Source of the DNA: Gammaproteobacteria bacterium
Lineage (GTDB): Bacteria; Pseudomonadota; Gammaproteobacteria; SZUA-140
Assembly (NCBI GenBank): GCA_026982145.1
Contig: JALSHQ010000044.1
Coordinates: 1-5,756 of the forward strand
DNA: 5,756 nucleotides
Direction: 5' to 3'
Part shown: positions 1 to 5,756 of the stretch, piece after piece
Numbering within the stretch: the stretch's first letter is position 1
Layout of the letters: every line of letters begins with the position of its first letter
The notes under the pieces: model-generated
Told to the model about the DNA's origin: nothing
Database searches by the model: none
What the model saw: the letters and a program-made list of their open reading frames with translations, nothing else
Position numbers and translations under genes: made by a program

Positions 1-1
1 T

Positions 2-802
2 ACGGTGGATGAACGTGAACGCGCCATTAAATTTCGCTTGGGTGAAATCGTTAAAACAGATTTTGAGCCCGGTCTCTATTTTAAGTTTCCGCTGGTCAAT
101 AATGTGCGCAAATTTGATGCGCGTATCGTGACGCTAGATGCTGATCCAGAGCGCTATCTGACCTCCGAAAAGAAAAACGTGATTGTTGACTCGTTTGTGA
201 AGTGGCAAATTGCGGATGTGGACACCTACTACACGGCAATGGGTGGAGATGAGCACAACGCAAACTTGCGCCTCTCGCAGATCATTAAAGATGGCCTGCG
301 GGGTGAGTTTGGTAAGCGCACCATTCAGGAAGTGGTCTCAGGTGAGCGTGCGGAGATCATGACCATTCTGACGGCCAATGCAGCTGCGCAAGCAAAAGAT
401 TTTGGCATTAACGTGGTGGACGTGCGCATCAAACGGATCGATCTTTCTGAGGATGTAAGCACTTCAGTATTCCGGCGTATGGAAGCGGAGCGTGCACGCG
501 TAGCCAAAGACCTGCGCTCGAAAGGTGCTGAAGCGGCGGAGCGGATTCGTGCCGATGCCGATCGTCAACGCACCATCATTATTGCCGATGCCTTTCGTGA
601 TGCAGAGCAGTTACGAGGTGAGGGCGATGGTGAGTCAGCCGCGATTTATGCCAAAGCCTATACTCAGAATAGCGAGTTCTACTCTTTCTATCGCAGCCTA
701 GATGCTTACCGAGATTCGTTTAAAGATAAAAGCGCTATTGTGGTGCTTGAGCCAGGCAGTGATTTCTTTAAATACTTCAAAAGCTCCAAAGGCGTAGAGT
801 AA
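2..802 (+). CDS. hflC: HflC, membrane-anchored SPFH/prohibitin-family protein (5' end missing)
   Basis: HflC pairs with HflK in a large inner-membrane complex that surrounds and modulates the FtsH protease; this is family knowledge. The reading frame is open to the left edge (codon ACG at 2–4), so the GTG at 5 is not taken as the start. By comparison with E. coli HflC, about 20 N-terminal residues carrying the membrane anchor are missing. The visible 266 residues begin TVDERERAIKFRLGEI, followed by the SPFH core (FDARI, then the VIVDSFVKWQI strand), VVDVRIKRIDL, and a long charged helical stretch (MEAERARVAKDLRSKGAEAAERIRA). The end is typical of HflC: FYSFYRSLDAYRDSF, then GSDFFKYFKSSK. Compared with E. 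coli from memory, a segment before VVDVRIK is absent, as in many HflC proteins. hflK is expected just upstream. A strong terminator follows at once. Identification is secure. Confidence 0.96.
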   Translation, partial: TVDERERAIKFRLGEIVKTDFEPGLYFKFPLVNNVRKFDARIVTLDADPERYLTSEKKNVIVDSFVKWQIADVDTYYTAMGGDEHNANLRLSQIIKDGLRGEFGKRTIQEVVSGERAEIMTILTANAAAQAKDFGINVVDVRIKRIDLSEDVSTSVFRRMEAERARVAKDLRSKGAEAAERIRADADRQRTIIIADAFRDAEQLRGEGDGESAAIYAKAYTQNSEFYSFYRSLDAYRDSFKDKSAIVVLEPGSDFFKYFKSSKGVE

Positions 803-812
803 CGTTTGTCTC

Positions 813-843
813 GCCCGGCGACCTGTTCGCCGGGCAGTTTTTT
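813..843 (+). terminator. Rho-independent terminator after hflC
   Basis: A perfect 9-bp GC-rich stem has left arm GCCCGGCGA (813–821), 5-base loop (822–826) and right arm TCGCCGGGC (827–835). It is followed by AG and six T (838–843). It starts 10 bases after the hflC stop, so most transcription from hflKC should end before the DUF2065 gene. Confidence 0.92.
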
Positions 844-882
844 CCCCTCTTACATTTAGTCGTCCCCGGAAATTTTCAACCA

Positions 883-1071
883 ATGATGTGGCATGAGCTA
901 TGGATTGCGCTGGCACTGTTGCTGGTCATTGAGGGCATCATGCCTTTTATCAGCCCCAAGCGCCTGCGTGAATCCCTGTTGACAATGGCAAGTCTCAGCG
1001 ATCGTGCATTGCGTATGGGCGGGCTGGTTAGCATGGTGTTAGGGGTTCTGCTGCTTTATCTGATTCGATAA
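883..1071 (+). CDS. DUF2065 small inner-membrane protein (YjeT-like)
   Basis: This 62-residue protein resembles E. coli YjeT in length, sequence and position next to hflC. It contains the family-like stretch LWIALALLLVIEGIMPFISP followed by KRLRESL. A first hydrophobic segment spans about residues 6–24 and a second about 45–61 (GGLVSMVLGVLLLYLI), with a charged stretch between them (KRLRES, DRALR). It is therefore predicted to sit in the inner membrane with two short helices. The molecular function of the family is not known to me. Two tandem ATGs (883 and 886) could each be the start, and the ribosome site is weak (a GGA near 868–870). The strong terminator upstream means it needs read-through or its own promoter, and I saw no convincing one in 844–882. 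The hisZ promoter lies just after its stop. Confidence 0.88.
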   Translation: MMWHELWIALALLLVIEGIMPFISPKRLRESLLTMASLSDRALRMGGLVSMVLGVLLLYLIR

Positions 1072-1094
1072 TAGTTTCCGCTGGCAGGGTGCGC

Positions 1095-1100
1095 TATAAT
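1095..1100 (+). promoter_or_regulatory. Candidate sigma70 -10 box upstream of hisZ
   Basis: The hexamer TATAAT is a perfect -10 consensus, 24 bases after the DUF2065 stop and 86 bases before the hisZ ATG. No good -35 hexamer stands at 16–18 bases (the region 1072–1080 reads TAGTTTCCG), and there is no extended TGn. It is likely the hisZ promoter core, but strength and start site are inferred. Confidence 0.55.
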
Positions 1101-1174
1101 TACGCGCGTGGTCTGTTGCTCTGTGGCAGCCGCGGCATTCTCCTTAACTGAATTTGTTTCAAATATGGGCGCTT

Positions 1175-1180
1175 GAAGAG
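1175..1180 (+). promoter_or_regulatory. Ribosome binding site that fixes the hisZ start
   Basis: GAAGAG lies 6 bases before ATG 1187. An in-frame TTG at 1154 would add 11 residues but would place this site inside the coding region and has no clear ribosome site of its own. ATG 1187 is preferred, giving MANNVSKEKNSWLLPEGIDE as the N-terminus, which fits HisZ proteins. Confidence 0.7.
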
Positions 1181-1186
1181 CGACCA

Positions 1187-2398
1187 ATGGCCAATAACGT
1201 GTCGAAAGAAAAAAATAGCTGGTTACTCCCCGAAGGAATTGATGAATTCTTACCGCCGCAGGCCGAGCGCCTAGAACGGCTACGTCGCTCGCTGCTCGAT
1301 CTTTACAGCAGCTGGGGCTACGAATATGTGATTCCACCAATGGTTGAATATATTGAGTCTCTGCTAGTCGGTACCGGCACCGAGCTGGAGTTAGAGACCT
1401 TTAAGCTGATTGATCAAAAAAGTGGTCGCCTGATGGGCATTCATGCGGACATGACACCGCAGGTTGCGCGCATCGATGCGCATCGCCTTAACCGCGAAGG
1501 CCCCACACGGCTCTGCTATCTCGATGCTGTGCTGCACACCCGCCAAGACGGCTTCTCGCGCGGACGCTGTCCGCTACAAGTGGGCGCTGAACTTTATGGT
1601 CATGCCGGTATCGAGAGTGATGCCGAGATCATCCATCTAATGGTGGAGACATTACGTCTGGCAGGGTTGGACAATATCCACATCGACCTTGGCCATGTCG
1701 GTATTTTCCGTGCGCTGGCGCAGCGTGCAGCGCTCACCCGCTCACAAGAAGCGCTGCTGTTTAATGCCCTGCAGCGTAAAGCGAAACCGGAAATCGAAGT
1801 GCTACTGGCTGATCTCTGCAATGATGCGGATACGCGCACAATGCTACTCGCGCTGGTCGATCTTAATGGCGGCGCAGAGGTATTGGATGAGGCGCGAAAA
1901 GTATTGCAGGCTGCGGGCACTGAAGTGCTGAATGCAATTGATAAACTGCAGCAAATAGCCGATTTCGCCTCTCAAAGGATGGGTGAGATCTCGCTTCACT
2001 TCGACCTTGCTGAGCTGCGTGGTTACCGTTATCAAACCGGTGTTGTGTTTGCGGCATTTGTACCGGGGCACGGCCAAGAGGTCGCGCGCGGGGGGCGTTA
2101 TGACGATATCGGCAGTGTCTTTGGACGTGCGCGCCCGGCAACCGGTTTTAGCTCAGACATTAAAACCTTGATGATGTTAAGCGAAAGCGCACTGGTTAAG
2201 CCGAGTGCCATCATCGCTTACCCTTGCGACAAAAGTGAGCAACGTGCTGAGTTGCAATCCTTTATCACGAGCCTACGTGAAGAAGGCGAGCGTGTGATCG
2301 AATTTTTGCCGGGACAGCAGGCAGATGTGAGTGACGCAGGTTGTGATCGAAAAATTATAGCGATTGATGGCCAATGGCAGGTGGTCGATTTACAATAA
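1187..2398 (+). CDS. hisZ: HisZ, ATP phosphoribosyltransferase regulatory subunit
   Basis: HisZ is a histidyl-tRNA synthetase paralogue without aminoacylation activity. It assembles with short-form HisG to make the active, histidine-regulated ATP phosphoribosyltransferase, the first step of histidine synthesis in the cytoplasm. The 403-residue product begins with a HisZ-type N-terminus (WLLPEGIDEFLPPQAERLERL, residues 12–32). The class II synthetase-like core includes GTGTELELETFKL (62–74) and GIHADMTPQVARIDAHR (84–100), equivalent to the synthetase motif 2 region. Later come QDGFSRGRCPLQVGAELYG and ARGGRYD (300–306), followed by PATGFSSDI where HisRS has a GLER-type motif 3. The tail after about residue 325 is short, so the anticodon-binding domain of true HisRS is absent. 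This and the genomic position support HisZ over HisS. A -10 box (1095) and ribosome site (1175) precede it; hisG is not in the window. Confidence 0.95.
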   Translation: MANNVSKEKNSWLLPEGIDEFLPPQAERLERLRRSLLDLYSSWGYEYVIPPMVEYIESLLVGTGTELELETFKLIDQKSGRLMGIHADMTPQVARIDAHRLNREGPTRLCYLDAVLHTRQDGFSRGRCPLQVGAELYGHAGIESDAEIIHLMVETLRLAGLDNIHIDLGHVGIFRALAQRAALTRSQEALLFNALQRKAKPEIEVLLADLCNDADTRTMLLALVDLNGGAEVLDEARKVLQAAGTEVLNAIDKLQQIADFASQRMGEISLHFDLAELRGYRYQTGVVFAAFVPGHGQEVARGGRYDDIGSVFGRARPATGFSSDIKTLMMLSESALVKPSAIIAYPCDKSEQRAELQSFITSLREEGERVIEFLPGQQADVSDAGCDRKIIAIDGQWQVVDLQ

Positions 2399-2422
2399 GC
2401 GACATTCAAAAGTGAGTGGGCT

Positions 2423-2447
2423 AAGCGCAGTGTATAGCGCTTTTTTT
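2423..2447 (+). terminator. Probable weak Rho-independent terminator between hisZ and purA
   Basis: AAGCGC (2423–2428) can pair with GCGCTT (2437–2442) around an 8-base loop, and seven T run from 2441 to 2447. The stem is only 6 bp with two A–T pairs at its base, so termination is probably partial and purA may receive some read-through from hisZ. Confidence 0.55.
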
Positions 2448-2483
2448 ATGCAGAGCAGTTAATTTTTGTAGCAAGAGAAAATC

Positions 2484-3776
2484 ATGGGCAAGAATGTAGT
2501 CATCATCGGCACTCAATGGGGTGACGAAGGCAAGGGTAAGATCGTGGATCTGTTGACCGAAAAGGTTGCGGCAGTGGTGCGCTTTCAGGGGGGCCACAAT
2601 GCGGGTCACACCCTAGTGATCGACGGTGAAAAGACCGTGTTGCACCTCATCCCCTCCGGTATCCTGCGCGATGGGGTGCAGTGCTTCATCGGCAATGGTG
2701 TGGTTGTTTCGCCCGAAGCGCTGCTTAAAGAGATTAAAATGCTGGAGTCGCGGGGTGTCCCGGTGCGTGAGCGCCTTAAGATCAGCGCCGCATGCCCACT
2801 GATTTTGTCGTATCACGTTGCACTTGATAAAGCGCGCGAAATTGCACGCGGTAAGCAGGCCATCGGCACCACCGGGCGCGGTATTGGTCCGGCTTATGAA
2901 GACAAAGTCTCACGTCGTGGCCTACGACTGGGGGATCTGTTTCATCGTGAACGCTTTGCGGCCAAGTTAGGCGAAGTGCTTAACTATCACAACTTCATGT
3001 TACAAAATTACTACAAGGCTGAACCTGTCGATTTTCAGAAGGTGTTGGATGACGCGCTTGCGATGCAGGCAGTGCTTGAACCGCTGATTGATGATGTACC
3101 TGAGCTGATCGCACAATACCAGAAGCAGGGCAAAAGCATCATGTTTGAAGGGGCGCAAGGCACCCTGCTCGACATTGACCACGGCACCTACCCCTTTGTG
3201 ACCTCCTCAAACACAACTGCTGGGGGGGCTTCCACTGGCAGCGGCATGGGAGTGCTTGGCTTCGACTATGTGCTGGGCATCACCAAAGCTTATACCACAC
3301 GTGTTGGCTCCGGCCCTTTCCCAACTGAGCTGGATGATGAGATCGGTGGTCACCTCGCTGAGCGAGGGCATGAATTTGGTTCTACCACCGGGCGCGCACG
3401 CCGTTGTGGCTGGTTCGATGCTGTTGCACTGCGCCGCGCGGCGCAGATTAACAGTGTCTCTGGGCTCTGCATTACCAAGCTCGATGTGCTCGATGGGTTA
3501 GACACGATTCGCATCTGTGTCGGCTACAAATATGATGGCGTAGAGAAGCAGGTACCACCAGATGGCGCAGAGGCTTTTGCCGACTGTGAACCCGTTTATG
3601 TTGAGATGCCGGGGTGGAGTGAGAATACCTATGGTGTGAGAGAGTACGACGCGCTGCCCGCAAATGCGGTGGCCTACCTGAAGCGCATCGAAGAGGTGGT
3701 TGAAGTGCCGGTCGATGTGATCTCAACCGGCCCCGACCGTGACGAGACGATTGTACTGCGCCACCCATTTGAGTAG
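2484..3776 (+). CDS. purA: Adenylosuccinate synthetase
   Basis: PurA is a cytoplasmic enzyme that joins IMP and aspartate, using GTP, to give adenylosuccinate, the first committed step from IMP to AMP. The product is 430 residues, close to the usual bacterial length of about 430. Family signatures appear in order. GTQWGDEGKGK (9–19) carries the catalytic Asp14 and the P-loop. GGHNAGHT (36–43) carries catalytic His42. Then come TTGRGIGPAYEDKVSRRGLR, EGAQGTLLDIDHGTYPFVTS, TTGRARRCGWFD and ITKLDVLDGLD near the guanine-binding end. The C-terminus STGPDRDETIVLRHPF is canonical. ATG 2484 is preceded by AAGAG (2473–2477) at 6-base spacing. No PurR-like operator was recognised upstream. A strong terminator follows 27 bases after the stop. 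I see no broken or missing motif. Confidence 0.98.
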   Translation: MGKNVVIIGTQWGDEGKGKIVDLLTEKVAAVVRFQGGHNAGHTLVIDGEKTVLHLIPSGILRDGVQCFIGNGVVVSPEALLKEIKMLESRGVPVRERLKISAACPLILSYHVALDKAREIARGKQAIGTTGRGIGPAYEDKVSRRGLRLGDLFHRERFAAKLGEVLNYHNFMLQNYYKAEPVDFQKVLDDALAMQAVLEPLIDDVPELIAQYQKQGKSIMFEGAQGTLLDIDHGTYPFVTSSNTTAGGASTGSGMGVLGFDYVLGITKAYTTRVGSGPFPTELDDEIGGHLAERGHEFGSTTGRARRCGWFDAVALRRAAQINSVSGLCITKLDVLDGLDTIRICVGYKYDGVEKQVPPDGAEAFADCEPVYVEMPGWSENTYGVREYDALPANAVAYLKRIEEVVEVPVDVISTGPDRDETIVLRHPFE

Positions 3777-3803
3777 CGGCTTAAATAGCTGCGGCAGAAA
3801 CAG

Positions 3804-3843
3804 AAAAGCCCCGAAGAGGTGTTAACCTCTCCGGGGCTTTTTT
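3804..3843. terminator. Strong terminator shared by purA and the convergent gene
   Basis: AAAAGCCCCG-A-AGAGGT (3804–3820) pairs with ACCTCT-C-CGGGGCTTTT (3825–3841) around the loop GTTA: 16 base pairs with one A/C mismatch. The plus-strand transcript ends in six T (3838–3843). The four A at the left base give a short U-run on the minus strand, and the opposing gene ends at 3852, so it probably serves both directions, better for purA. Confidence 0.92.
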
Positions 3844-3851
3844 GTATTGGC

Positions 3852-4235
3852 TTACTTAGCTTCTGCGTCAGCAGTGCTACTGGCTGGTTTTTCTTCTTTT
3901 TTCTCCGTTTCAGCCGCAGGCTTGGGGTCGATGTCGCTGGCCACACGCCCAATACCGCATACGGTTGATAGCGCCAACTTGTACATCTCAACGCCCGGCT
4001 TAATCATCGTATCCATCAGTCCTGGCAGTCGTGCGAGGTAGAAACCAAGCCCAATGGTCAGGCCGCCAGCGACCAGCGTAGCGAAAATCCCACCACCGAG
4101 AAAGGTGCTCAGGTTAAACCAAACAGCTAAAGGCGCGAGCAGGATTGAGCCGTACCACAGTGAGAGCACAAACAGAAAAAAGGTGGTGACGATCAGTTGC
4201 AGCAGTTTTACGACTAGAACATCTACAGTTTTCAT
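3852..4235 (-). CDS. Small membrane protein of unknown function with charged C-terminal tail
   Basis: I do not recognise a family for this 127-residue protein. A hydrophobic stretch covers about residues 8–40 (LLQLIVTTFFLFVLSLWYGS, then ILLAPLAVWF), enough for one long or two short helices. After a short NLSTF segment comes a Gly-rich hydrophobic segment at about 46–69 (GGGIFATLVAGGLTIGLGFY). Residues 70–100 are amphipathic (ARLPGLMDTMIKPGVEMYKL) with one Cys at 93. The tail from about 101 is low-complexity and charged (DPKPAAETEKKEEKPASSTA). This suggests an inner-membrane protein with a soluble flexible tail. Its start is firm: an in-frame TAA lies four codons upstream, and AAGGA (plus-strand 4248–4252) precedes the ATG. 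It converges on purA and diverges from the beta-barrel gene. The overlapping plus-strand frames at 3847–4266 are shorter and lack such features. Confidence 0.78.
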   Translation of the reverse strand: MKTVDVLVVKLLQLIVTTFFLFVLSLWYGSILLAPLAVWFNLSTFLGGGIFATLVAGGLTIGLGFYLARLPGLMDTMIKPGVEMYKLALSTVCGIGRVASDIDPKPAAETEKKEEKPASSTADAEAK

Positions 4236-4247
4236 ATACTTATATTA

Positions 4248-4252
4248 TCCTT
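4248..4252 (-). promoter_or_regulatory. Ribosome binding site of the small membrane protein, long spacing
   Basis: AAGGA on the minus strand lies 12 bases before the ATG at 4235, longer than the usual 5–9. The gap is A/T-only apart from one G (TAATATAAGTAT). It contains an in-frame stop that rules out a longer product. Confidence 0.6.
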
Positions 4253-4349
4253 GCAGCGCCACATGAGGGCACGTGAATCGTGAGATTTTATCAACGCGCA
4301 ATTTTCTCATATTCAATCATCCAGACGCAAGCGCGATCCTTCAGTGGCG

Positions 4350-4376
4350 AGTGTTGCTATCTGCTGGTGCGACACT
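4350..4376. repeat. Imperfect inverted repeat in the divergent intergenic region
   Basis: AGTGTTGC (4350–4357) and GCGACACT (4369–4376) match as inverted arms at 7 of 8 positions (the eighth is a G–T wobble in RNA), separated by 11 bases. The 19-base centre-to-centre distance between arms is close to two helical turns, so it could be a site for a dimeric regulator, or a leader hairpin. It lies about 70 bases upstream of the barrel-protein ATG. No known operator consensus was recognised. Confidence 0.4.
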
Positions 4377-4381
4377 ATGCC
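4354..4381 (+). promoter_or_regulatory. Weak promoter-like boxes upstream of the barrel-protein gene
   Basis: TTGCTA (4354–4359, 4 of 6 to the -35 consensus) and TATGCC (4376–4381, poor -10) are 16 bases apart and overlap the inverted repeat. This is the best pair I found in the 208-base gap. Match quality is low, and an activator-dependent or alternative-sigma promoter is equally possible. Confidence 0.25.
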
Positions 4382-4432
4382 GCATTCCGAGCGCTGACCT
4401 TCCCTGCTAGCATTCCCCCAAATATTTGAGTC

Positions 4433-4437
4433 GGGAG
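4433..4437 (+). promoter_or_regulatory. Ribosome binding site that fixes the barrel-protein start
   Basis: GGGAG lies 6 bases before ATG 4444. An in-frame TTG at 4426 would place this site inside the gene. Starting at 4444 also gives a clean signal peptide (MCKKW followed by a hydrophobic core). Confidence 0.75.
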
Positions 4438-4443
4438 TTTTTA

Positions 4444-5628
4444 ATGTGTAAGAAGTGGATGCAAGCGATATTGTTGCTGTGTGCAACAGCATGGGTGCCT
4501 GTTGCGAATGCCTTTGTAGGGCTCTGTTGCGGTAAGTGTGGCGGCAATATGCCGATGAATATTCCGGGAGGCGGGATTCCAGAGACCCAAGAGTTTCGCT
4601 TCAAGTTCAGTACGATGCTGATGCAGATGGAAGGGTTGGCACGCGATGGTGAGGGACGTTCTGCAGCCTCGCAGCTGGGAATGCCGATGATGATGGGATC
4701 ACCCACCGGGAAATTTATGGCCGTGCCCACCTCAATGGATATGCGCATGTTGAACTTTACCCTCGGGTACAGCTTTAGCGAGCGTCTCTTTGGAGGGGCG
4801 ATGTTCATGCATAAAAACAACCGCATGGCGATGAAGTTTAGCGACATGATGAGCATGCCTATCAGCATGGGGGGCACTGGAGAAGCGGGGTTTACCATGA
4901 AATCTTCGGGGGTCGCGGATACGATGTTGATGGGAAAATATCGCCTCTTTGCCGATGACCCGTTGATGCCATCCCGCCAAGCCTCCCTCTTTTTCGGGTT
5001 GAGCCTACCAACGGGTTCAATCGATGAGGTTAACAGCGACCACCCGCTGGCGATGCGCCAGCGTGAGCTGCTGCCCTACAGCATGCAGTTGGGATCGGGC
5101 AGCTACGATCCAACCATTGGCATTCTATACCAGCGTTCAACCTCCCCCTACTGGTGGGGCATCAATGCGATGTACACGGCGCGACTACACGATAATGACC
5201 GTGGCTACCGCCTTGGCGATGAAGCACGGGTCGATCTTTACGGCATGTACCAGTTTCGCAGTAATCTTCTGGTTCAGTTGCAGTTAAACATCGAACATAA
5301 AGATAAGATCAGCGGGCAGATGGATGCCGTATTATCGGGCGCTTCGGGGCACGTCACTCAGGGGGACGCTGGTTCACCTTTTACCACGCCCATGTATGAT
5401 GCTGATAACTATGGTGGCCAGAAGGTGTTGGCGACGGTGGGGTTGCAGTGGCAACCCATGCCCTTAAATATTATTGATATTAATCTGGGGCTGCCTGTTT
5501 ATCAAAACCTCAACGGTCTCCAGCTGGAAGAGGAGTTCCGCGTGATGTTGACCTGGTATCGTGAACTGCCCACTAAAAAGAGCATCCGCTTCCAGCCTCG
5601 CGGCAAAGAGGGGGCGCTTGGTTTTTAA
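4444..5628 (+). CDS. Methionine-rich predicted outer-membrane beta-barrel protein, MetA-pathway 'transporter' type
   Basis: The 394-residue product starts with a Sec signal peptide: MCKKW, hydrophobic core to about residue 18, and probable cleavage after VANA (residue 23). The mature N-terminus carries CCGKC (Cys28, 29, 32), followed by NMPMNIPGGG; there is no later cysteine. Residues 1–175 hold 27 of the 35 methionines, with clusters such as GMPMMMG and SDMMSMPISM. The remainder shows alternating polar/aromatic strands. It also has blocks typical, from memory, of the 'MetA-pathway of phenol degradation' transporter-like barrels: SGVADTMLMGKYRLF (155–169), LSLPTGS (186–192), QLGSGSYDP (215–223) and LPVYQNLNGLQLEEEFRV near the end. 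The last residue is Phe, the usual outer-membrane assembly signal. The stop overlaps the next start by one base, so the two are probably co-translated. The substrate is unknown. Met and Cys enrichment hints at copper or another soft metal, which is inference only; the family name does not show phenol metabolism. Confidence 0.82.
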   Translation: MCKKWMQAILLLCATAWVPVANAFVGLCCGKCGGNMPMNIPGGGIPETQEFRFKFSTMLMQMEGLARDGEGRSAASQLGMPMMMGSPTGKFMAVPTSMDMRMLNFTLGYSFSERLFGGAMFMHKNNRMAMKFSDMMSMPISMGGTGEAGFTMKSSGVADTMLMGKYRLFADDPLMPSRQASLFFGLSLPTGSIDEVNSDHPLAMRQRELLPYSMQLGSGSYDPTIGILYQRSTSPYWWGINAMYTARLHDNDRGYRLGDEARVDLYGMYQFRSNLLVQLQLNIEHKDKISGQMDAVLSGASGHVTQGDAGSPFTTPMYDADNYGGQKVLATVGLQWQPMPLNIIDINLGLPVYQNLNGLQLEEEFRVMLTWYRELPTKKSIRFQPRGKEGALGF

Positions 5629-5756
5629 TGATGAGAGATGGCATCAAACAGAGCCTTGTTATCGCAGTGGTCGCCGTTGCAACGGGTTGTGCTAGCGGTG
5701 GCACCCCGATTCCCGATCCACAATCGGCGGCAGCGCAGCGATATGCGGAGAAATGC
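5628..5756 (+). CDS. Putative lipoprotein, possibly c-type cytochrome (3' end missing)
   Basis: The frame is open from the ATG at 5628, which overlaps the upstream stop as TAATG, to the window end, giving 43 residues. A second in-frame ATG at 5631 is an alternative start. GAGGGGG at 5608–5614 is a distant ribosome site (13 bases), so translational coupling is likely. The N-terminus MMRDGIKQSLVIAVVAVATG precedes Cys21 and reads as a lipoprotein signal peptide. The lipobox is A-T-G-C, slightly atypical with Ala at -3. The mature chain continues CASGGTPIPDPQSAAAQ and ends RYAEKC. Tyr-Ala-Glu-Lys-Cys is a common lead-in to CxxCH haem c motifs, but only the first Cys is visible, so cytochrome identity is a guess. 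After lipidation it would be anchored in the envelope next to the barrel protein. No Asp follows the lipid Cys, so outer-membrane sorting is plausible. Confidence 0.72.
   Translation, partial: MMRDGIKQSLVIAVVAVATGCASGGTPIPDPQSAAAQRYAEKC

Noticed and set aside
1091..1107. GCGC arms flanking TATAATTAC, looking like a palindromic operator on the hisZ promoter.
   Set aside because: Only the outer four bases pair and the centre does not, so it is probably chance in a GCGC-rich stretch.
1108..1176. A 22-codon GTG-started frame (beginning VVCCSV) between the TATAAT box and hisZ, ending at the hisZ ribosome site; a possible leader peptide.
   Set aside because: It has no ribosome site, would be nearly leaderless, has no His codons as expected of a histidine attenuator, and no terminator/antiterminator pair was seen.
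1154..1186. TTG-initiated extension of hisZ by 11 residues.
   Set aside because: ATG 1187 has a well-spaced GAAGAG site and yields the usual HisZ N-terminus.
1600..2141. Several open frames on both strands inside hisZ.
   Set aside because: hisZ is intact with family motifs throughout, and the alternatives show no motif or ribosome site.
3472..3991. Minus-strand open frames overlapping the end of purA and the shared terminator.
   Set aside because: They run opposite secure purA codons and across the terminator, are in a different frame from the supported gene at 3852–4235, and have low-complexity Arg/His/Ser composition.
4549..4690. Repeated ATGCCGATGA at 4549 and 4681.
   Set aside because: It encodes the same short Met-Pro-Met pattern and is explained by the protein's Met-rich composition.
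4407..4898. A 163-codon open frame on the minus strand opposite the start of the barrel-protein gene.
   Set aside because: It is antisense to the Met-rich coding region, where repeated codon patterns leave the opposite strand free of stops. It has no recognisable domain and would cover the intergenic promoter and signal-peptide region.

Overview
The window reads as chromosomal DNA of a gammaproteobacterium. The order hflC – DUF2065 (yjeT-like) – hisZ – purA on the plus strand is a known housekeeping neighbourhood in Gammaproteobacteria. In enterics the same block is hflK-hflC-yjeT-purA without hisZ. HisZ implies a short-form HisG elsewhere in the genome, which argues against an enteric. Genus and species cannot be read from this sequence. 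Base composition looks moderate and even, and I see no insertion sequence, tRNA, rRNA, CRISPR array or phage gene.

Region 1 (1–3843) is the housekeeping part. It holds the C-terminal ~266 residues of HflC, a one- to two-helix DUF2065 membrane protein, HisZ (regulatory subunit of ATP phosphoribosyltransferase) and PurA (adenylosuccinate synthetase). The genes are co-oriented but punctuated. A strong hairpin plus T-run follows hflC, a near-consensus -10 box precedes hisZ, a weaker hairpin plus T-run lies between hisZ and purA, and a strong, probably two-way terminator follows purA. The cluster therefore looks like several transcription units in conserved order rather than one operon.

Region 2 (3852–4235, minus strand) is one small gene convergent with purA. 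It encodes an unrecognised 127-residue protein with hydrophobic segments and a charged Ala/Lys/Glu-rich tail. A 208-base divergent intergenic region (4236–4443) separates it from the next plus-strand gene. That region contains an imperfect dyad and only weak promoter-like boxes.

Region 3 (4444–5756, plus strand) is the most interesting part. A secreted, methionine-rich, predicted outer-membrane beta-barrel protein of the MetA-pathway 'transporter' type has a Cys cluster (CCGKC) at its mature N-terminus. Its stop codon overlaps (TAATG) the start of a lipoprotein gene cut off by the window end. The lipoprotein's last visible residues, AAAQRYAEKC, look like the lead-in to a c-type haem motif, but the rest of CxxCH is outside the window. 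Together they suggest an envelope module for redox or metal handling (copper is one guess); this is inference from composition and gene pairing.
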